From NCBI GenBank assembly GCA_028641055.1, contig CM054057.1:326622941-326686940 (forward strand): a DNA stretch of 64,000 nucleotides, written 5' to 3'. Shown one piece after another: positions 54,001 to 64,000 of this stretch (position 1 is its first letter; every line of letters begins with the position of its first letter). Source of the stretch: Alopecurus myosuroides. Lineage: Eukaryota > Streptophyta > Magnoliopsida > Poales > Poaceae. A program made the translations under genes and the position numbers. The notes beneath the pieces were generated by a model. That model did no database searches and was not told where the DNA came from. It worked only from the letters and a program-made list of their open reading frames with translations.

Positions 54001-55715
54001 TGACTGGGCGACACGCGGAGCTCTGCTATTGGCGGATACCCCTTCGATTAAGTGATTTAATCACGACCGTATCTATCAGATCTAACGGCGAGGGATCAAA
54101 GAGAAGCTCACCTGGCGGCGGGGCTGGCCGGAATATGGCACCACGGTGGCCGGCAGCGCATCGCTCGACGGAGGTGGCGTTCTGGTGGTCGTCTTGCCCA
54201 ACGGTGATGACGACCCGACTCAGGAGACGACGCCGAAGAAGATGGTGACGGTGGCGCACTTCCTCGCTGCCAATAACGACGACGGTGAGTGGCCGGAGAC
54301 GCGTGGGCGCCAATGACCTTCGGGTCTTGCACGATGGTGGCGTTCCGGTGCCCCCTTAGGCACGGGAGGGGCACGACGAGCAGCAGAGCGTCACTACGGA
54401 GACGAAGGCGGGGTCAGGGATGCGCTGCGATTCTGGTATTGGCGACAACGGGTGACCGGAGATGGTTCGGGCGCTGGTACTCCTCCGGTGTGCTCGAACT
54501 TGACTCCTGGCTGCACCAAAAAAAACAAGGAGATGCATGAGAGGATGCACAGGGAGAAGGGGAAGAGGGAGGAACCAAAAGGAGGTGGCGATGACCTCTG
54601 ACTACGCCGTAATTGGAGGAACACGGCCACGACAAAGGAGATCTCCGGCGAGCTATTTCTTCGGCCTCGGGGCACTATTTGGAAATGAGTCAGAGGGTAA
54701 AGGAAGAGGGGATCGGGGGTTTTAAGGGGAGGGCAAGGAGGGAATCAAATGCGCACTTAAACGCGAGTAATCACCGGATTTATTTTAGGGAAGAAACGGA
54801 AGAGAGAGGTAACGGCCTAAGCTTGATGATGATGACGTCATCAATTTTTTTTCTTTTTCTTTTATTTCGTGTTTTTAATATCTTCAGTTTTAATAATCCA
54901 ATTGACCTCAAATTAATTTCTAAAAATTTGTAATATTAATATCTTTCTGTTTAGAAAATTTTTATAAACATTTGAACACATTTCACTTTTTATATTTTTG
55001 AAAATATAATTAACTACTAATAGTACTTAATGTATATTTTTAAACTAGAAAAATAATAAAATGAGGTTTTGACTAAATAAAATTTCAGAGACAATAAACA
55101 TGTCAAATACTATTTTTAAAAGTCATTTTTACCTCACTTTCATATTTTATAAATTTAACATTTCAGTTATTTATTAATAGTAACTTAATTCCGTTTTTAG
55201 AATAGAAAATTAATTAAATATAAAAGTGGCTTAATAAATTTGGAAAAAAATACCACAAGTCATAAGATTGTTTTCTAAGTCTTATTTTATGTTATTTATA
55301 AAGCAATGCATTTTATTTTCACACCTTTATGTTTAAAACTTGGAATAACATTTAAAGTTATTATTAAATATTTTATTCTTATCAAATGTTTTTTAGGCTT
55401 AGAACTTTATTAAGGGTTATAAATCTTTGATTTTTGTTGCCATAAAATAGTTTAAAGGTAATATTTGAATTGAAAACATTTGATGTAATAAAGTTTGCTA
55501 AAGATGAAATGGTTTTGTTTATCTAAGAAAATTCATTTGAGAGGGTTGTAGGGTTTATGGAATAGAGGTATAATTGGATTGGTAATTTCAGTTTCATTGA
55601 AATATGTATTGTTTTCTTGCATCTCATTTGGTTTTTTGGTGACTTACTAAACATGAAAACAAAAAGTTTCAAATTTTGGTGATTTTTGCATTTTCCAAAA
55701 ATCAGGGATGTTACA
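51012..55715 (-). repeat. 5' LTR of the LARD-like element
   Basis: 4704 bp, TGTAGCGTTCCCAG to GGGATGTTACA on the + strand; partner of 44474-49202. It lies 3 nt from the primer site. Confidence 0.92.
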
Positions 55716-56103
55716 TTTGCAAAGATATATCAGTGTGTATCAACTTTTCAAGAGAGAGCCTCTTGTAGAGAGAAAAAGGCATAACACTAACTCTAGCTCC
55801 CAAGTCACATAAAGCAGTTCTAACATAATTATTTTTAATAGAACAAGGGATAGTAGGAATATCGGGATCTCCAAGCTTCTTTGGAACCTTGCCATTGAAA
55901 GAGTAATTTGCAAGGATAGTGGAAATCTCCTTATTAGGAATTTTCCTTTTGTTAGAGACAATAGCTTTCATATATTTAGAATAAGGAGGCAGTTTAATAG
56001 CATCAGTCAAAGGGATTTGCAAAAACAGAGGTTTCATCCACTCACCAAACTTGTTATAATGTTCTTCTTCCTTTGATTTGTGTTTCTTATTAGGAAAAGT
56101 CAT
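55716..56103 (-). pseudogene. Athila-like protease, N-terminal half (split by LARD)
   Basis: The minus frame opens with MTFPNKKHKSKEEEHYNKFG, then PLFLQIPLTDAIKLPPYSKY and IKNNYVRTALCDLGARVSVM, ending KLIHTDISLQ at the LARD border (55716). The catalytic motif is DLGA; the usual following Ser is Arg here. The frame continues without a break into 44473 on the other side of the insertion, which shows the element was open here when the LARD landed. A linker with stops (about 56104-56414) separates it from gag. Confidence 0.85.
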
Positions 56104-56414
56104 TGATTTTTGTATCCAAGGCTCTCTTTCATCACCATATTTATTAGCAATGAAATCCTCCTTAATATACTTCCAGTTTTAGTTTGATTTCAGGTTCAGC
56201 TAAAGTTTCTTCTTTATCAGAAGCATCACTTTTATCATTACCACTTTCAGTTTCAACATCAGAAATAGATATACTATTAGGATCTTTAGCAGGTTCAGGA
56301 GATTCTACAACATTTTTATGTCTCTTCTTGTTTTTCTTAGAAGGATAACTATTGTTTTTAGGTTACTGAGAATCTTGTTCAAATATTTTAGGGTGTCCTT
56401 CAGGATACAAGGGG

Positions 56415-57419
56415 TCATGAGTAGAAAAAACCACTTCTAGTAATTATTTCAGAAACATGTTTTTCTCTAGAAGCATTAGCTATCATATCTTTTTGCACTT
56501 TAGTGAGTTGATCAATTTGAGTTTGAACCATATGAAAAATATTAACAAGCATTTTAACATCATTAGAGGTTCTCTCAATAATACCATGCAAATTATCAAT
56601 AGCTCTAGAGTTTTCCATAAGGTGATTTTGCACTCTCATATTACAGTTGTCTTGCTTAACAACATAATTATCAAATTCATCTAAGCATTGATCAGGTGGT
56701 TTAGAATAGGGAATATATCTATTATCAAAGTATTCGAGAGAGTATACCTCAACTGTTGATGGATGAGGGATATGCTTACATAATTCTTCTATAGAAGGTA
56801 AATTCTTCACATCTTTAGATTTAATACCCCTCTCTTTAAGAGATTTCCTGGCTTCCTTTATCACTTCATCATTTAATTCAATCATCCCTCTCTTCTTGGG
56901 TGTTGGTATTGGTGTTGGCTCTGGTTTAGGTGTAGGCTTAGGTATATTCCAATCATCATTATTTTTGGCTACTTTAGCCATTAATTCCTCAGCTTCTTCT
57001 GGAGTTCTTTTCCTAAAAACACAACCAACACAACTATTCAGGTATCTCCTAGATTCAACAGTTATTCCATTATAAAATTTATCTAGGAGCTCATTTTTAG
57101 GTAATGGATATCCAGGTCTAGCTCTTATTAAAGAACAAAACCTTGTCCAAGATTCAGGCAATTTCTCTCCTTCAATTTGCTCAAAGTTAAAGATATCCTG
57201 CACAACAGTATGTTGGGCACTAGCAGGAAAATATTTTTGAAAGAAAACATCAACCAAATCCGTAGGAGTAGTAATAGATCCAGGTAAAAAATTGTTAAAC
57301 CAAGTTTTAGCCTCATCTTTCAATGAGAAAGGGAAGATGTTGGTAACAATATAAGTACACAATTTAGTATCATCAGAAAATAAACTACTCAAAGATGAAA
57401 GCTCATTCATGTGTTCCAT
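56415..57419 (-). CDS. Gypsy Gag (Athila lineage)
   Basis: 334 codons from the first ATG at 57419 (MEHMNELSSLSS); the true N-terminus may lie further right, where the reading is broken. The retrotransposon gag domain is clear: SLKDEAKTWFNNFLPGSITT, VDVFFQKYFPASAQHTVVQD, FNFEQIEGEKLPESWTRFCS and LDKFYNGITVESRRYLNSCV. Then come CVFRKRTPEEAEELMAKVAK, a Pro-Thr repeat PKPEPTPIPTPKK, and a coiled-coil-like C-terminal part. It forms the particle around the element RNA. The frame is long and unbroken over this span, so decay is mild. It lies upstream of the split protease on the minus strand. The lack of any RT marks the element as gag-protease only. Confidence 0.85.
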   Translation of the reverse strand: MEHMNELSSLSSLFSDDTKLCTYIVTNIFPFSLKDEAKTWFNNFLPGSITTPTDLVDVFFQKYFPASAQHTVVQDIFNFEQIEGEKLPESWTRFCSLIRARPGYPLPKNELLDKFYNGITVESRRYLNSCVGCVFRKRTPEEAEELMAKVAKNNDDWNIPKPTPKPEPTPIPTPKKRGMIELNDEVIKEARKSLKERGIKSKDVKNLPSIEELCKHIPHPSTVEVYSLEYFDNRYIPYSKPPDQCLDEFDNYVVKQDNCNMRVQNHLMENSRAIDNLHGIIERTSNDVKMLVNIFHMVQTQIDQLTKVQKDMIANASREKHVSEIITRSGFFYS

Positions 57420-57558
57420 AACACTTTTACTTTCAGTTCCACAAAAAGGTTCCTACTCAACAATAGATATGTAATATAAAACTAGAGAGAAATCATAATC
57501 CTTGTCTCTAATGTGTATGGGAGATGTGGCAAACTTAGCATCAAGAGAAGATTTATAT
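57420..57558 (-). other. Region before gag, up to the scaffold gap
   Basis: The sequence continues the gag-upstream part of the Athila-like element (stop-containing reading) and ends at the run of N. The 5' LTR is either in the gap or lost. Confidence 0.6.
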
Positions 57559-57658
57559 NNNNNNNNNNNNNNNNNNNNNNNNNNNNNNNNNNNNNNNNNN
57601 NNNNNNNNNNNNNNNNNNNNNNNNNNNNNNNNNNNNNNNNNNNNNNNNNNNNNNNNNN
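57559..57658. other. Assembly gap (100 N)
   Basis: Exactly 100 N, the usual placeholder for a gap of unknown size. The left flank is Athila-like, the right flank Tat-like, so an element border is hidden. Confidence 0.99.
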
Positions 57659-57996
57659 CTTTGTCCGGCTATAAGATTGTAGCCGTACTCGTTTGCAAGT
57701 AATCGGCCCTTATAACTCATAGGCATCATGGCCGGGTCTTTGAGTTTGTAACTGTGCTATTCAAGCGACCAGCCCCCAAGACCTAGATATACGCATCATA
57801 CTGAGAGTACATAACCTGATAATAACCATCTCTTTTCTTGATAACCACCTCTTTACTTGATATGAAAATCTAGGTCAGCAAGCCGCCTCATTAAAAACCC
57901 GTCCAGTCCCCAAAGGTACCCTGGATAGGAAAAGAGTACGTCTGAAAACCTGCTGCCTATTACATCGTGCAATTCCACTTGCCAATATAGTCTTTT

Positions 57997-59302
57997 TTAA
58001 GTATAATATGGACGTAGCTGAGCCACGTTCCATGGTCTATCTCTTTCTTGCATAGATGAAGTGGTATGTGCGGTGTCGTTAACTGTAGCCGACTCTTCCC
58101 TTGCATCTATCAGTAATAATCCATTATGCAGATTCCGGCTTATGATAAATGGTCCTTCCCATGGTGGTGATATTTGGTGTTTTCCTTCATTTGACTGTAC
58201 CAGGCGCAGAACCAAGTCTCCTTCCTGAATACCCGGGTTTTCACGCGCCGGCTATGATACTCTCCGTAGATCTTGCTGATATATGGCTGATCTTTCCAGG
58301 GCTTGTTCTCTTTGCTCTTCTAACATATCTACGGCGTCCTGCCGGGTTTTTGCGTTCTCACTTCGACGTAAGCTGATACTCGCGGTGAGTCGTGAATAAT
58401 GTCACTCGGTAACACTGCCTCCGCACCATAGACCATGAAGAAGGGCGTCATCTGAGTGGATCTGTTAGGTGTAGTGTTGATACCCCAAACCAAGAAGGAA
58501 GTTCTTCGACCCATGCACCAGCAGCCTGACACAGGGAACTCGCAATCGTGGTTTTAACCCGCGAAGCAATTCTTGGTTTGCTCTCTCCACTTGTCCATTG
58601 GCCTGCGGATGAGCCACCGATTGCAACATCAAGCCGGATTCCATTGTTGCCACAGAACTTCACCATCTCACCAAGGGACATGTTGGTTCCATTGTCGGTA
58701 ATTATGCTGTGGGGATACCCGAACCGGTAGATAATCCTTTTCAGGAACTTGACCTGCTGTAGCTGCTTCGCAATTAGTACTGGCATAACCTCAACCCACT
58801 TAGTAAACTTATCAATAGCCACCAAAAGATGTGTCTTCTTGCATGGTGACATATGAAAGGGGCCAACCATGTCCATACCCCAGACAGCGAACGGCCAAGT
58901 TAACGGGATGGTCCGTAACTCCATAGCCGGCACATGGGTCTGGAGAGCGTACCTTTGACATCCGTCACACCTTGCTACCAATCGTTCCGCATCCGCTAGA
59001 GCCGTGAGCCAGAAAAATCCGTGTCGATAAGCTTTAGCCACAAGAGACCTTGTGGATGCATGATGTCCACAGTCGCCTTCATGGATTTCCTTGAGAATCT
59101 GTCGGCCTTCTTCTGGCGCTACGCAGCGCAAAAAGACTCCTGATGCGCTTCTCTTGTATAATTCTCCATTGATGATAGAATATCCCTTTGCTCGCCTCAA
59201 AATTTGCCTTGCTAACACCTCCTGCTGTGGTAACTCGCCCCGCGACAGGTAGGCCAAAAACGGTTCTGTCCATATCGGGAACAGTACGTACTGTAGCCAC
59301 AA
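57997..59302 (-). pseudogene. Tat-like integrase, frameshifted
   Basis: From 59302 on the minus strand the reading includes the HHCC zinc domain (HEGDCGHHASTRSLVAKAYR to ARCDGCQRYA), then the catalytic core with first Asp in WGMDMVGPFH and second Asp in IITDNGTNM. After a frame change near 58650 comes PQANGQVERANQELL, which holds the third acidic residue (Glu). Further pieces are FMVYGAEAVLPSDI and VLRLVQSNEGKHQISPPWEG, ending RPWNAQL-type residues (PWNVAQLRPYYT) at about 58000. The catalytic residues are all present, but at least two frame changes divide the protein, so it is dead. Integrase inserts element DNA into the genome. Confidence 0.85.
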
Positions 59303-59700
59303 GTCCTGAATCCGGGTCTTGGTTTGCCAATTCCTCCTCTGACTCGGTTTTTAACCGATGGTTCGCCATAATTCATCCAGGAAAACGTTAGGTGGAACCG
59401 GATCTCTGCGCGAGCCGAGTGTAGCGAGCGCGTCGGCTGCCTCGTTCTTTCTTCTGTCTATATGCTCCACCTCATACCCGAAAAACATCCTGCAACCCTA
59501 TCAACTTCCCTGCGGTATGCTGCCATTAGTTGCGTCCTTTCTATCCCAAGTTCCTGACACCTGCTGTACCACAAGATCCGAATCTCCGAAACACCGTATC
59601 CTTTTGATGTTCATCTCCTTAGCTGCCCTTAGGCCGTGCAATAGGGCCTCATACTCGGCCACGTTGTTGGAACAGTCAAAGTGGATTTGTAGTACGTAAC

Positions 59701-60204
59701 TTAGTTTATCTCCTTTGGGTGACGTCTCACCACCCCAGCTCCTGATCCCTCGTATTGCTTAGATCCATCGAAGTGCATGATCCATGACTCGGAATTTGGA
59801 ACCGTTGTAGTCATGCCTGTATGTGTCCAGTCGTTAACGAAATCAATTAAAGCTTGAGATTTGATTGCTGACCTGGGTTCGTAGTTGATGTGATAATCCC
59901 CCATCTCTATCGCCCATTTGGCTATTCTTTCCCGTCGCGTCCGAGTTTCTGATGATATCCGACATTGGTATTGAACTAACCACTGTTATGGGGTGTTCTT
60001 GGAAGTACGGCTTCAATTTCCGGCTAGCCATAAAGACCCCAAACACCAGCTTTTGCCAATGTGGATAGCGCTGCTTTGCTTCTGATAATACCTCGCTGAC
60101 ATAATAAACCGGCCTCTGAACCGGTAACCTTTCCCATCCTCTTTACGCTCCACAACAACTACTGCGCTGACGGCTCGGGGGCCAGCTGCCACGTACAGCA
60201 ACAT
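59701..60204 (-). pseudogene. Tat-like RNase H region, frameshifted
   Basis: Pieces on the minus strand include LLYVAAGPRAVSAVVVVERK (60204 downward), FGVFMASRKLKPYFQEHPIT, GDYHINYEPRSAIKSQALID and WIMHFDGSKQYEGSGAGVV. The last is the RNase H start with Asp in FDGS. Frame changes separate them. RNase H removes the RNA strand during reverse transcription. It lies between the reverse transcriptase and the integrase, as in all Gypsy elements. Confidence 0.75.
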
Positions 60205-60304
60205 AGGCTCTTTAGGACCCGCGCCGCTAGTACTGGTGGTTCGGATAACTGCTTCTTTAGTGCCTCGAATGCCTCATCCGCCTCTTGATCCCACACGAAT
60301 TTGT

Positions 60305-61133
60305 CTATTTCCGCAAGAGCCGGTACAAGGGTGTTGCCTTTTCTCCGGGTCTGGATATGAATCGGCTCAAGGCTGCTACGCAGCCCGTGAGCTTTTGAAC
60401 ATGCTTCAAATTTTCTGGTTTTTTTAGACCCTGGATGGCCTTGATTTTATCCGGGTTTGCTTCGATCCCTCTTTCGGAAACTATAAAGCCGAGTAATTTC
60501 CCGGCTGGAACTCCGAACACGCACTTCGTCGGGTTGAGCTTCATCTGGTACCTCCTCAAGTTTTTGAACGTCTCCTTTAGATCATCGATAAACGTCTCCG
60601 CCTTCCTGGTCTTGATGACCACATCATCCACATAGGCGTGGACGTTGCGTCCGATTTGGTCTTCGAAGCACTTTTGAATACATCGTTAGTAAGTTGCACC
60701 GGCGTTCTTCAATCCAACGTCATGGTTTTATAACAGAAGGCCCCAAAAGGGTTATGAATGATGTTTTCTCCCAATTCCTCCCTCTTGAGCTTAATCTGAT
60801 GATGATACCCGGAATATGCGTCCAGGAAGCATAATAATCGCTTCCAGCTACTGCATCTATAATCTGATCTATCCTGGGTAGTGCGAACGGATCCTTTGGG
60901 CAATGTTTGTTGAGACTCGTAAAATCAATGCACATCCTCCACTCATTGGTCTTTTTCATCACTAGAACCGGGTTTGCCAGCCAATCCGGGTGAAATACTT
61001 CCATGATAAAGCCGGCTGCCAATAGCCGAGCGATCTCTTCGCCTATAGCCTTCCTTCTTTCCTCATTCATTTTCCTCAAGCCCTGCTTCACGGACCTGGA
61101 CTTGGGATCCACATGCAAACTGTGCTCGGCCAC
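60305..61133 (-). pseudogene. Tat-like reverse transcriptase, frameshifted
   Basis: The minus-strand reading from 61133 contains HVDPKSRSVKQGLRKMNEER, LLAAGFIMEVFHPDWLANPV, WRMCIDFTSLNKHCPKDPFA and LPRIDQIIDAVAGSDYY. After a broken stretch (about 60640-60750) the catalytic motif AYVDDVVIKT appears, and then LRRYQMKLNPTKCVFGVPAG and KLLGFIVSERGIEANPDKI. YVDD is the usual catalytic box. Frame breaks near 60720-60850 and 60640-60700 inactivate the gene. It copies the element RNA into DNA in working relatives. Confidence 0.85.
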
Positions 61134-61599
61134 TCTGTAGGATACCCGGCAATATCGCTAGGTGTCCAGGCGAACACATCTGCATTTGAACGAATAACTC
61201 CACAAGTGCTTCCTCCTGCTCTTTTTCCCAAGTTAGACCCTATGGTAAACTGCTTAGTGGAATCGCCTTCAACAAAATCTATCTTCTTGGTGTCTTGTGC
61301 TGCCTTGAATTTTGCTCTCTCGTCCTCGGTTTTCGGCTTGTTCAAGGCTGTTCTATCATCCGGGTTCACTTGAGACCGGTAATATTCGAGTTCTTCCTTT
61401 CTGCATGCTTGCTCAGCCATAACCGAATCTCCTTCGTCACACTCGGGCCGCTATATCCCGGTTCCCATGTATGGTGATGGTCCGTTTAGGACCCGGAATC
61501 TTTAGCTGCAAATACACGTAGCACGGCCTAGCCATGATTTGGCGTAAGCCGGTCTTCCAAACAGCGCGTGATAAGGACTGCGCAATTTGACCACCTCGA

Positions 61600-61850
61600 A
61601 CGGGAGCCACTCAACTCGATAATTATCCGTCGATTCTCCAAAAGCACCTCCAGGGTGATCTTTCCCCTCGTGGCTCGCCGAGTGACCCGGTACGATCCCA
61701 TGAAAGATTGTCCGAACTTTTCTGCAACTGGGACTCTTTGAGACTCATCCGTAAGAAGGTCTCCCAATAAAGGATGTTGATGCTACTTCCACCGTCCATC
61801 ACCCTCTTCAGTTCGTAACCATTAACTTGTGGAGCAACCACCAATGCCAA
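61600..61850 (-). pseudogene. Tat-like aspartic protease region, frameshifted
   Basis: Reading on the minus strand: MALVVAPQVNGYELKRVMDG then GSSINILYWETFLRMSL. The catalytic motif is DGGSS, the usual form in the Tat lineage (LIDGGSSxNILY). Frame breaks follow after about 40 residues. Below it (61088-61420) is a linker to RT with the reading VRSNADVFAWTPSDIAGYP in broken form. Protease would process the polyprotein. Confidence 0.75.
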
Positions 61851-62229
61851 GACCCTGGACGCTCTACTTTTTCCGGATGATCTCTTCTACTCCATCGTTA
61901 TCTCTTGTTCTGCCCATCTAAGTATCCCGGCGCGGCCGATGAAACCGAGTTTGCCGCTTGCTTTGACGTCTCTTTGTCCTGCTAGAAGTTCCTGTAGTAT
62001 GCACATGATATTGTCCTTTTAAATTAGTCGTTCGTTACCATAGCCGACGAAGATGTTGATCCGACGATCGTCACGACGGATCCCGGATTTCGAGGTGATC
62101 CGACTCTGGCCCCCAGCCGGAATCGTCCACCAGTCTCTTTTTCCTCTGCGGTCGATGTAGATTTCGCCGACGACGAGATTCTCCATATTCTTCCGAGCTT
62201 CTCCCGTGATGTAAACACCTTTGGGACGC

Positions 62230-62251
62230 AGGCCCCACGGTGGGCGCCAAC
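62230..62251 (-). other. Primer-binding site of the minus-strand Tat-like element
   Basis: On the minus strand GTTGGCGCCCACCGTGGGGC follows the LTR end CACGACA directly. It is a Tat-type GGCGCC site. Confidence 0.75.
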
Positions 62252-62732
62252 TGTCGTGGGATAATCACGGCAGATGTTACCGGGGGTAACTGATCTTGGG
62301 CAAGAACGACACAGGGTATTGGGAGAGGGTTTAGCTCAGAGGAAAACATGGTGCAATTCGATCTGGTAGCCGGCAATCAAAGTCGCCGAGTCTCCGATCT
62401 TGATATAACAACCCAATTCTAGGATTACACTGGATGCTCGATATCAAGCGCTATTGATAGGGTTCTTAGATCTCTGTCTAAAACTAGACCTGGGGGTCGG
62501 TTTATAAAGCACCCGTACCCCCTGGCTTATTCCCCAAGGCGCATCCTGGATCCTACCCGGACACGGCGCACAAACCCTAGCTTTCCTTTACAGTAACCCA
62601 CAATCCGGGTTGCTGGGCCTACAAGCTTGGGCCTTCCACAAGCTTCCTTATCCTTAGCCGGATCCTGCGCACCGTCCTTTGGGACGGGTTACTCCTTGGA
62701 GTTTGGCCTACCGGGTTATCGTCCCCCCGTCA
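62252..62732 (-). repeat. 5' LTR of the minus-strand Tat-like element
   Basis: 481 bp: on the minus strand starts TGACGGGGGGACGATAACCC and ends CACGACA. Its ends resemble those of 3679-4129 and 41558-42038, but the body differs, so it is another family. A GGTTTATAAAGCACCCG box (62498-62514) is the reverse-strand promoter candidate. Confidence 0.85.
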
Positions 62733-63353
62733 AAACACGAGACCAAAAACTCCTGAGGTACTACGGAGAACCCAAAACACGTGAAATCCTAACTTGAAAG
62801 TTTAGGTGAGAACAGAAAACAACGTTGCACTTCCTTACCAAAAAGGGTGGGGTGGGTGGGGAAAGAAGAAAAAATGGCAGAATTCCTACTCTCGCGTTTC
62901 ATTTTTCCTATATAGCTACAAAATAGTTTCTAGACTCAACTGCGACCAGTAAAAAGGGATCCTACAGGCAGACAGGCTCTGATACCATTTGTCGCACCCG
63001 GACTTCTAGAGGATACTCACCGTACGAACTGAACAGTATTCTGATGGGATTACGGGGCTTTCGCACCCGCGTCCTCTTACGGTAGGCCAACACTTATGTG
63101 TGACTACCCATCGCTACTGTTCACGTCGATGTAAACTATCCGTAGAAATCTGACACTACCATTGACGTACTTCATAACATACACCCATGGTACGTCAACG
63201 GCTTAGAACAAAAGGATAACACAACATGCCTCTAAGACACAAAAGATTGAAATAAGTTGCAAATGGCCCTCACTAGGGCAGAGATAGCAAATACAATCAT
63301 CCAGAGGACACATGTCCCAACATAACATCATTACATATCAGCGGAAGCATTCA
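62733..63353 (-). mobile_element. 5' end of another LTR retrotransposon (minus), fragment
   Basis: On the minus strand TGGTATCAGAGC (62976-62987), a tRNA-Met primer site, lies next to an LTR end CCGGGTGCGACA at 62990. The LTR piece runs 62990-63353, cut on the right by Copia sequence; the internal piece runs 62733-62975, cut on the left by the Tat-like LTR. The primer site type is that of the LARD element, but the LTR sequence is different. No ORF. Confidence 0.65.
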
Positions 63354-64000
63354 TACTCAAAAGGAAGGTGAAGATTTCTTTGATACTTACTCACCTGTGG
63401 CACGCCTGACCACCATTCGAGTTCTACTTTCGCTGGCTGCTTCACATGGTCTTCTTGTTCATCAAATGGATGTTAAGACCGCTTTCCTAAATGGAGAGTT
63501 GGAAGAGGAAATTTACATGGACCAGCCAGATGGATTCATGGTAGATGGTCAGGAAGGAAAGGTGTGCAAATTGCTGAAATCTTTATATGGCCTTAAACAA
63601 GCGCCTAAGCAGTGGCATGAGAAATTCGAAAGAACTTTGAGTGCAGCAGGTTTTGCTGTAAATGAAGCTGACAAATGTGTGTACTATCGCCATGGTGGGG
63701 GCGAAGGAGTCATTCTTTGTTTGTATGTTGATGACATACTAATCTTTGGAACTAACCTCAAAGTGATCGAAGAGGTCAAGAGTTTCCTATCTCACTGTTT
63801 TGAGATGAAAGATCTAGGAGTTGCTGATGTTATCCTTAACATCAAGTTACTGAGAGATGACAATGGTGGGATAACACTGCTTCAATCTCACTATGTTGAG
63901 AAGGTCTTGAGTCGTTTTGGGTATAGCGATTGCAAGCCTTCACCAACTCCATATGATCCCAGTGTGCTACTTCGTAAAAACAGAAGAATTGCAAAGGATC
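63354..64000 (+). pseudogene. Copia reverse transcriptase, open to the end of the window
   Basis: A + frame without stops from about 63354 to the right edge: QKEGEDFFDTYSPVARLTTI, LVHQMDVKTAFLNGELEEEI, LLKSLYGLKQAPKQWHEKF and the catalytic box CLYVDDILIFG, then FEMKDLGVADVILNIKLL and a region leading toward RNase H. These are the conserved Copia RT motifs in order; both Asp of YVDD are present. It begins abruptly within RT at 63354 next to an LTR fragment, with no start codon, so its 5' part (gag, protease, integrase) is lost. It may be intact further right. RT copies element RNA to DNA. Confidence 0.85.

Larger units (their letters stand above)
44474..55715 (-). mobile_element. Complete LARD-like retrotransposon with 4.7-kb LTRs
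   Basis: LTRs at 44474-49202 (3', 4729 bp) and 51012-55715 (5', 4704 bp) surround only 1.8 kb. The minus-strand primer site TGGTATCAGAGC (tRNA-Met type) at 50997-51008 and purine tract AAGGGTGGTAG at 49205-49215 give the orientation. Each LTR runs TGTAAC to GTTACA style on either strand (one end TGTAGC). The flanks GCAAA/GAAAA on the minus strand are a 5-bp duplication with one mismatch. No gag or pol. Very long LTRs and a short noncoding interior are the definition of LARDs (e.g. Sukkula in barley). Confidence 0.9.
57659..62732 (-). mobile_element. Tat-like Gypsy element (minus), 3' end lost in the gap
   Basis: The 5' LTR is 62252-62732, the primer site 62230-62251, and the pol order on the minus strand is protease, RT, RNase H, integrase down to about 58000. 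Frames are broken in many places. The interval between primer site and protease is only about 400 bp, so most of gag is gone. No 3' LTR is seen before the gap. Positions 57659-57996 hold its 3' noncoding region. Confidence 0.85.

Overview
This is a gene-poor, transposon-rich stretch of a grass genome, almost certainly Triticeae (wheat, Aegilops or barley type). The evidence is the set of repeat families: Athila-lineage Gypsy elements with tRNA-Asp primer sites, Tat-lineage Gypsy elements with an antisense extra ORF, a LARD-like element with 4.7-kb LTRs, and Harbinger-type DNA transposons. A 100-base run of N (57559-57658) shows it is an assembly with a scaffold gap. I find one intact host gene: a six-exon PIN-family auxin efflux carrier on the + strand (30307-32605, 558 residues, all introns GT-AG).

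Layout. 1-1941: end of a LARD-type LTR. 1942-4129: 3' end of a Tat-like Gypsy with antisense ORF and LTR. 4130-7614: Athila-like internal region, primer site and LTR (minus). 7615-8561: probable CACTA end. About 9.07 kb: fragment of a KH/STAR RNA-binding gene. 9851-16964: four Harbinger-type elements in a row; two carry a NAM-associated ORF1 without a visible transposase, one carries a DUF868 gene fragment and holds a small Copia element, one carries an unidentified ORF. 16965-18774: unassigned. 18775-29592: a Stowaway-like MITE split by a Copia element (18859-29563), itself invaded by a full-length Gypsy (19140-27149) and a Harbinger-type element with a B3-domain fragment (27787-29485). 30307-32605: the PIN gene. 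32985-33167: a Mutator-type MITE. 33619-34026: truncated Harbinger.

34027-37828: 3' LTR and intron-bearing ORF of an LTR element. 37829-39106: LARD-type LTR. 39107-42770: Tat-like internal-LTR-internal chain. 42842-57558: a gag-protease Athila-like element (minus) whose protease frame is cut by a complete LARD-like element (44474-55715). After the gap: a decayed Tat-like pol with 5' LTR (57659-62732, minus), a tRNA-Met-primed LTR remnant, and a Copia reverse transcriptase running off the end.

The clearest story is nesting in time. MITE, then Copia, then Gypsy and Harbinger built up about 10.7 kb roughly 700 bp upstream of the PIN start codon. Target-site duplications support several steps (TCTGT and AAAAT exact; TACCG/TACCA and GCAAA/GAAAA with one mismatch). 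The three Harbinger elements with GAGCATCTCCACC-like ends share termini but carry different cargo, the signature of Pack-type gene capture. Family names for the retroelements are by resemblance only; no database was searched.
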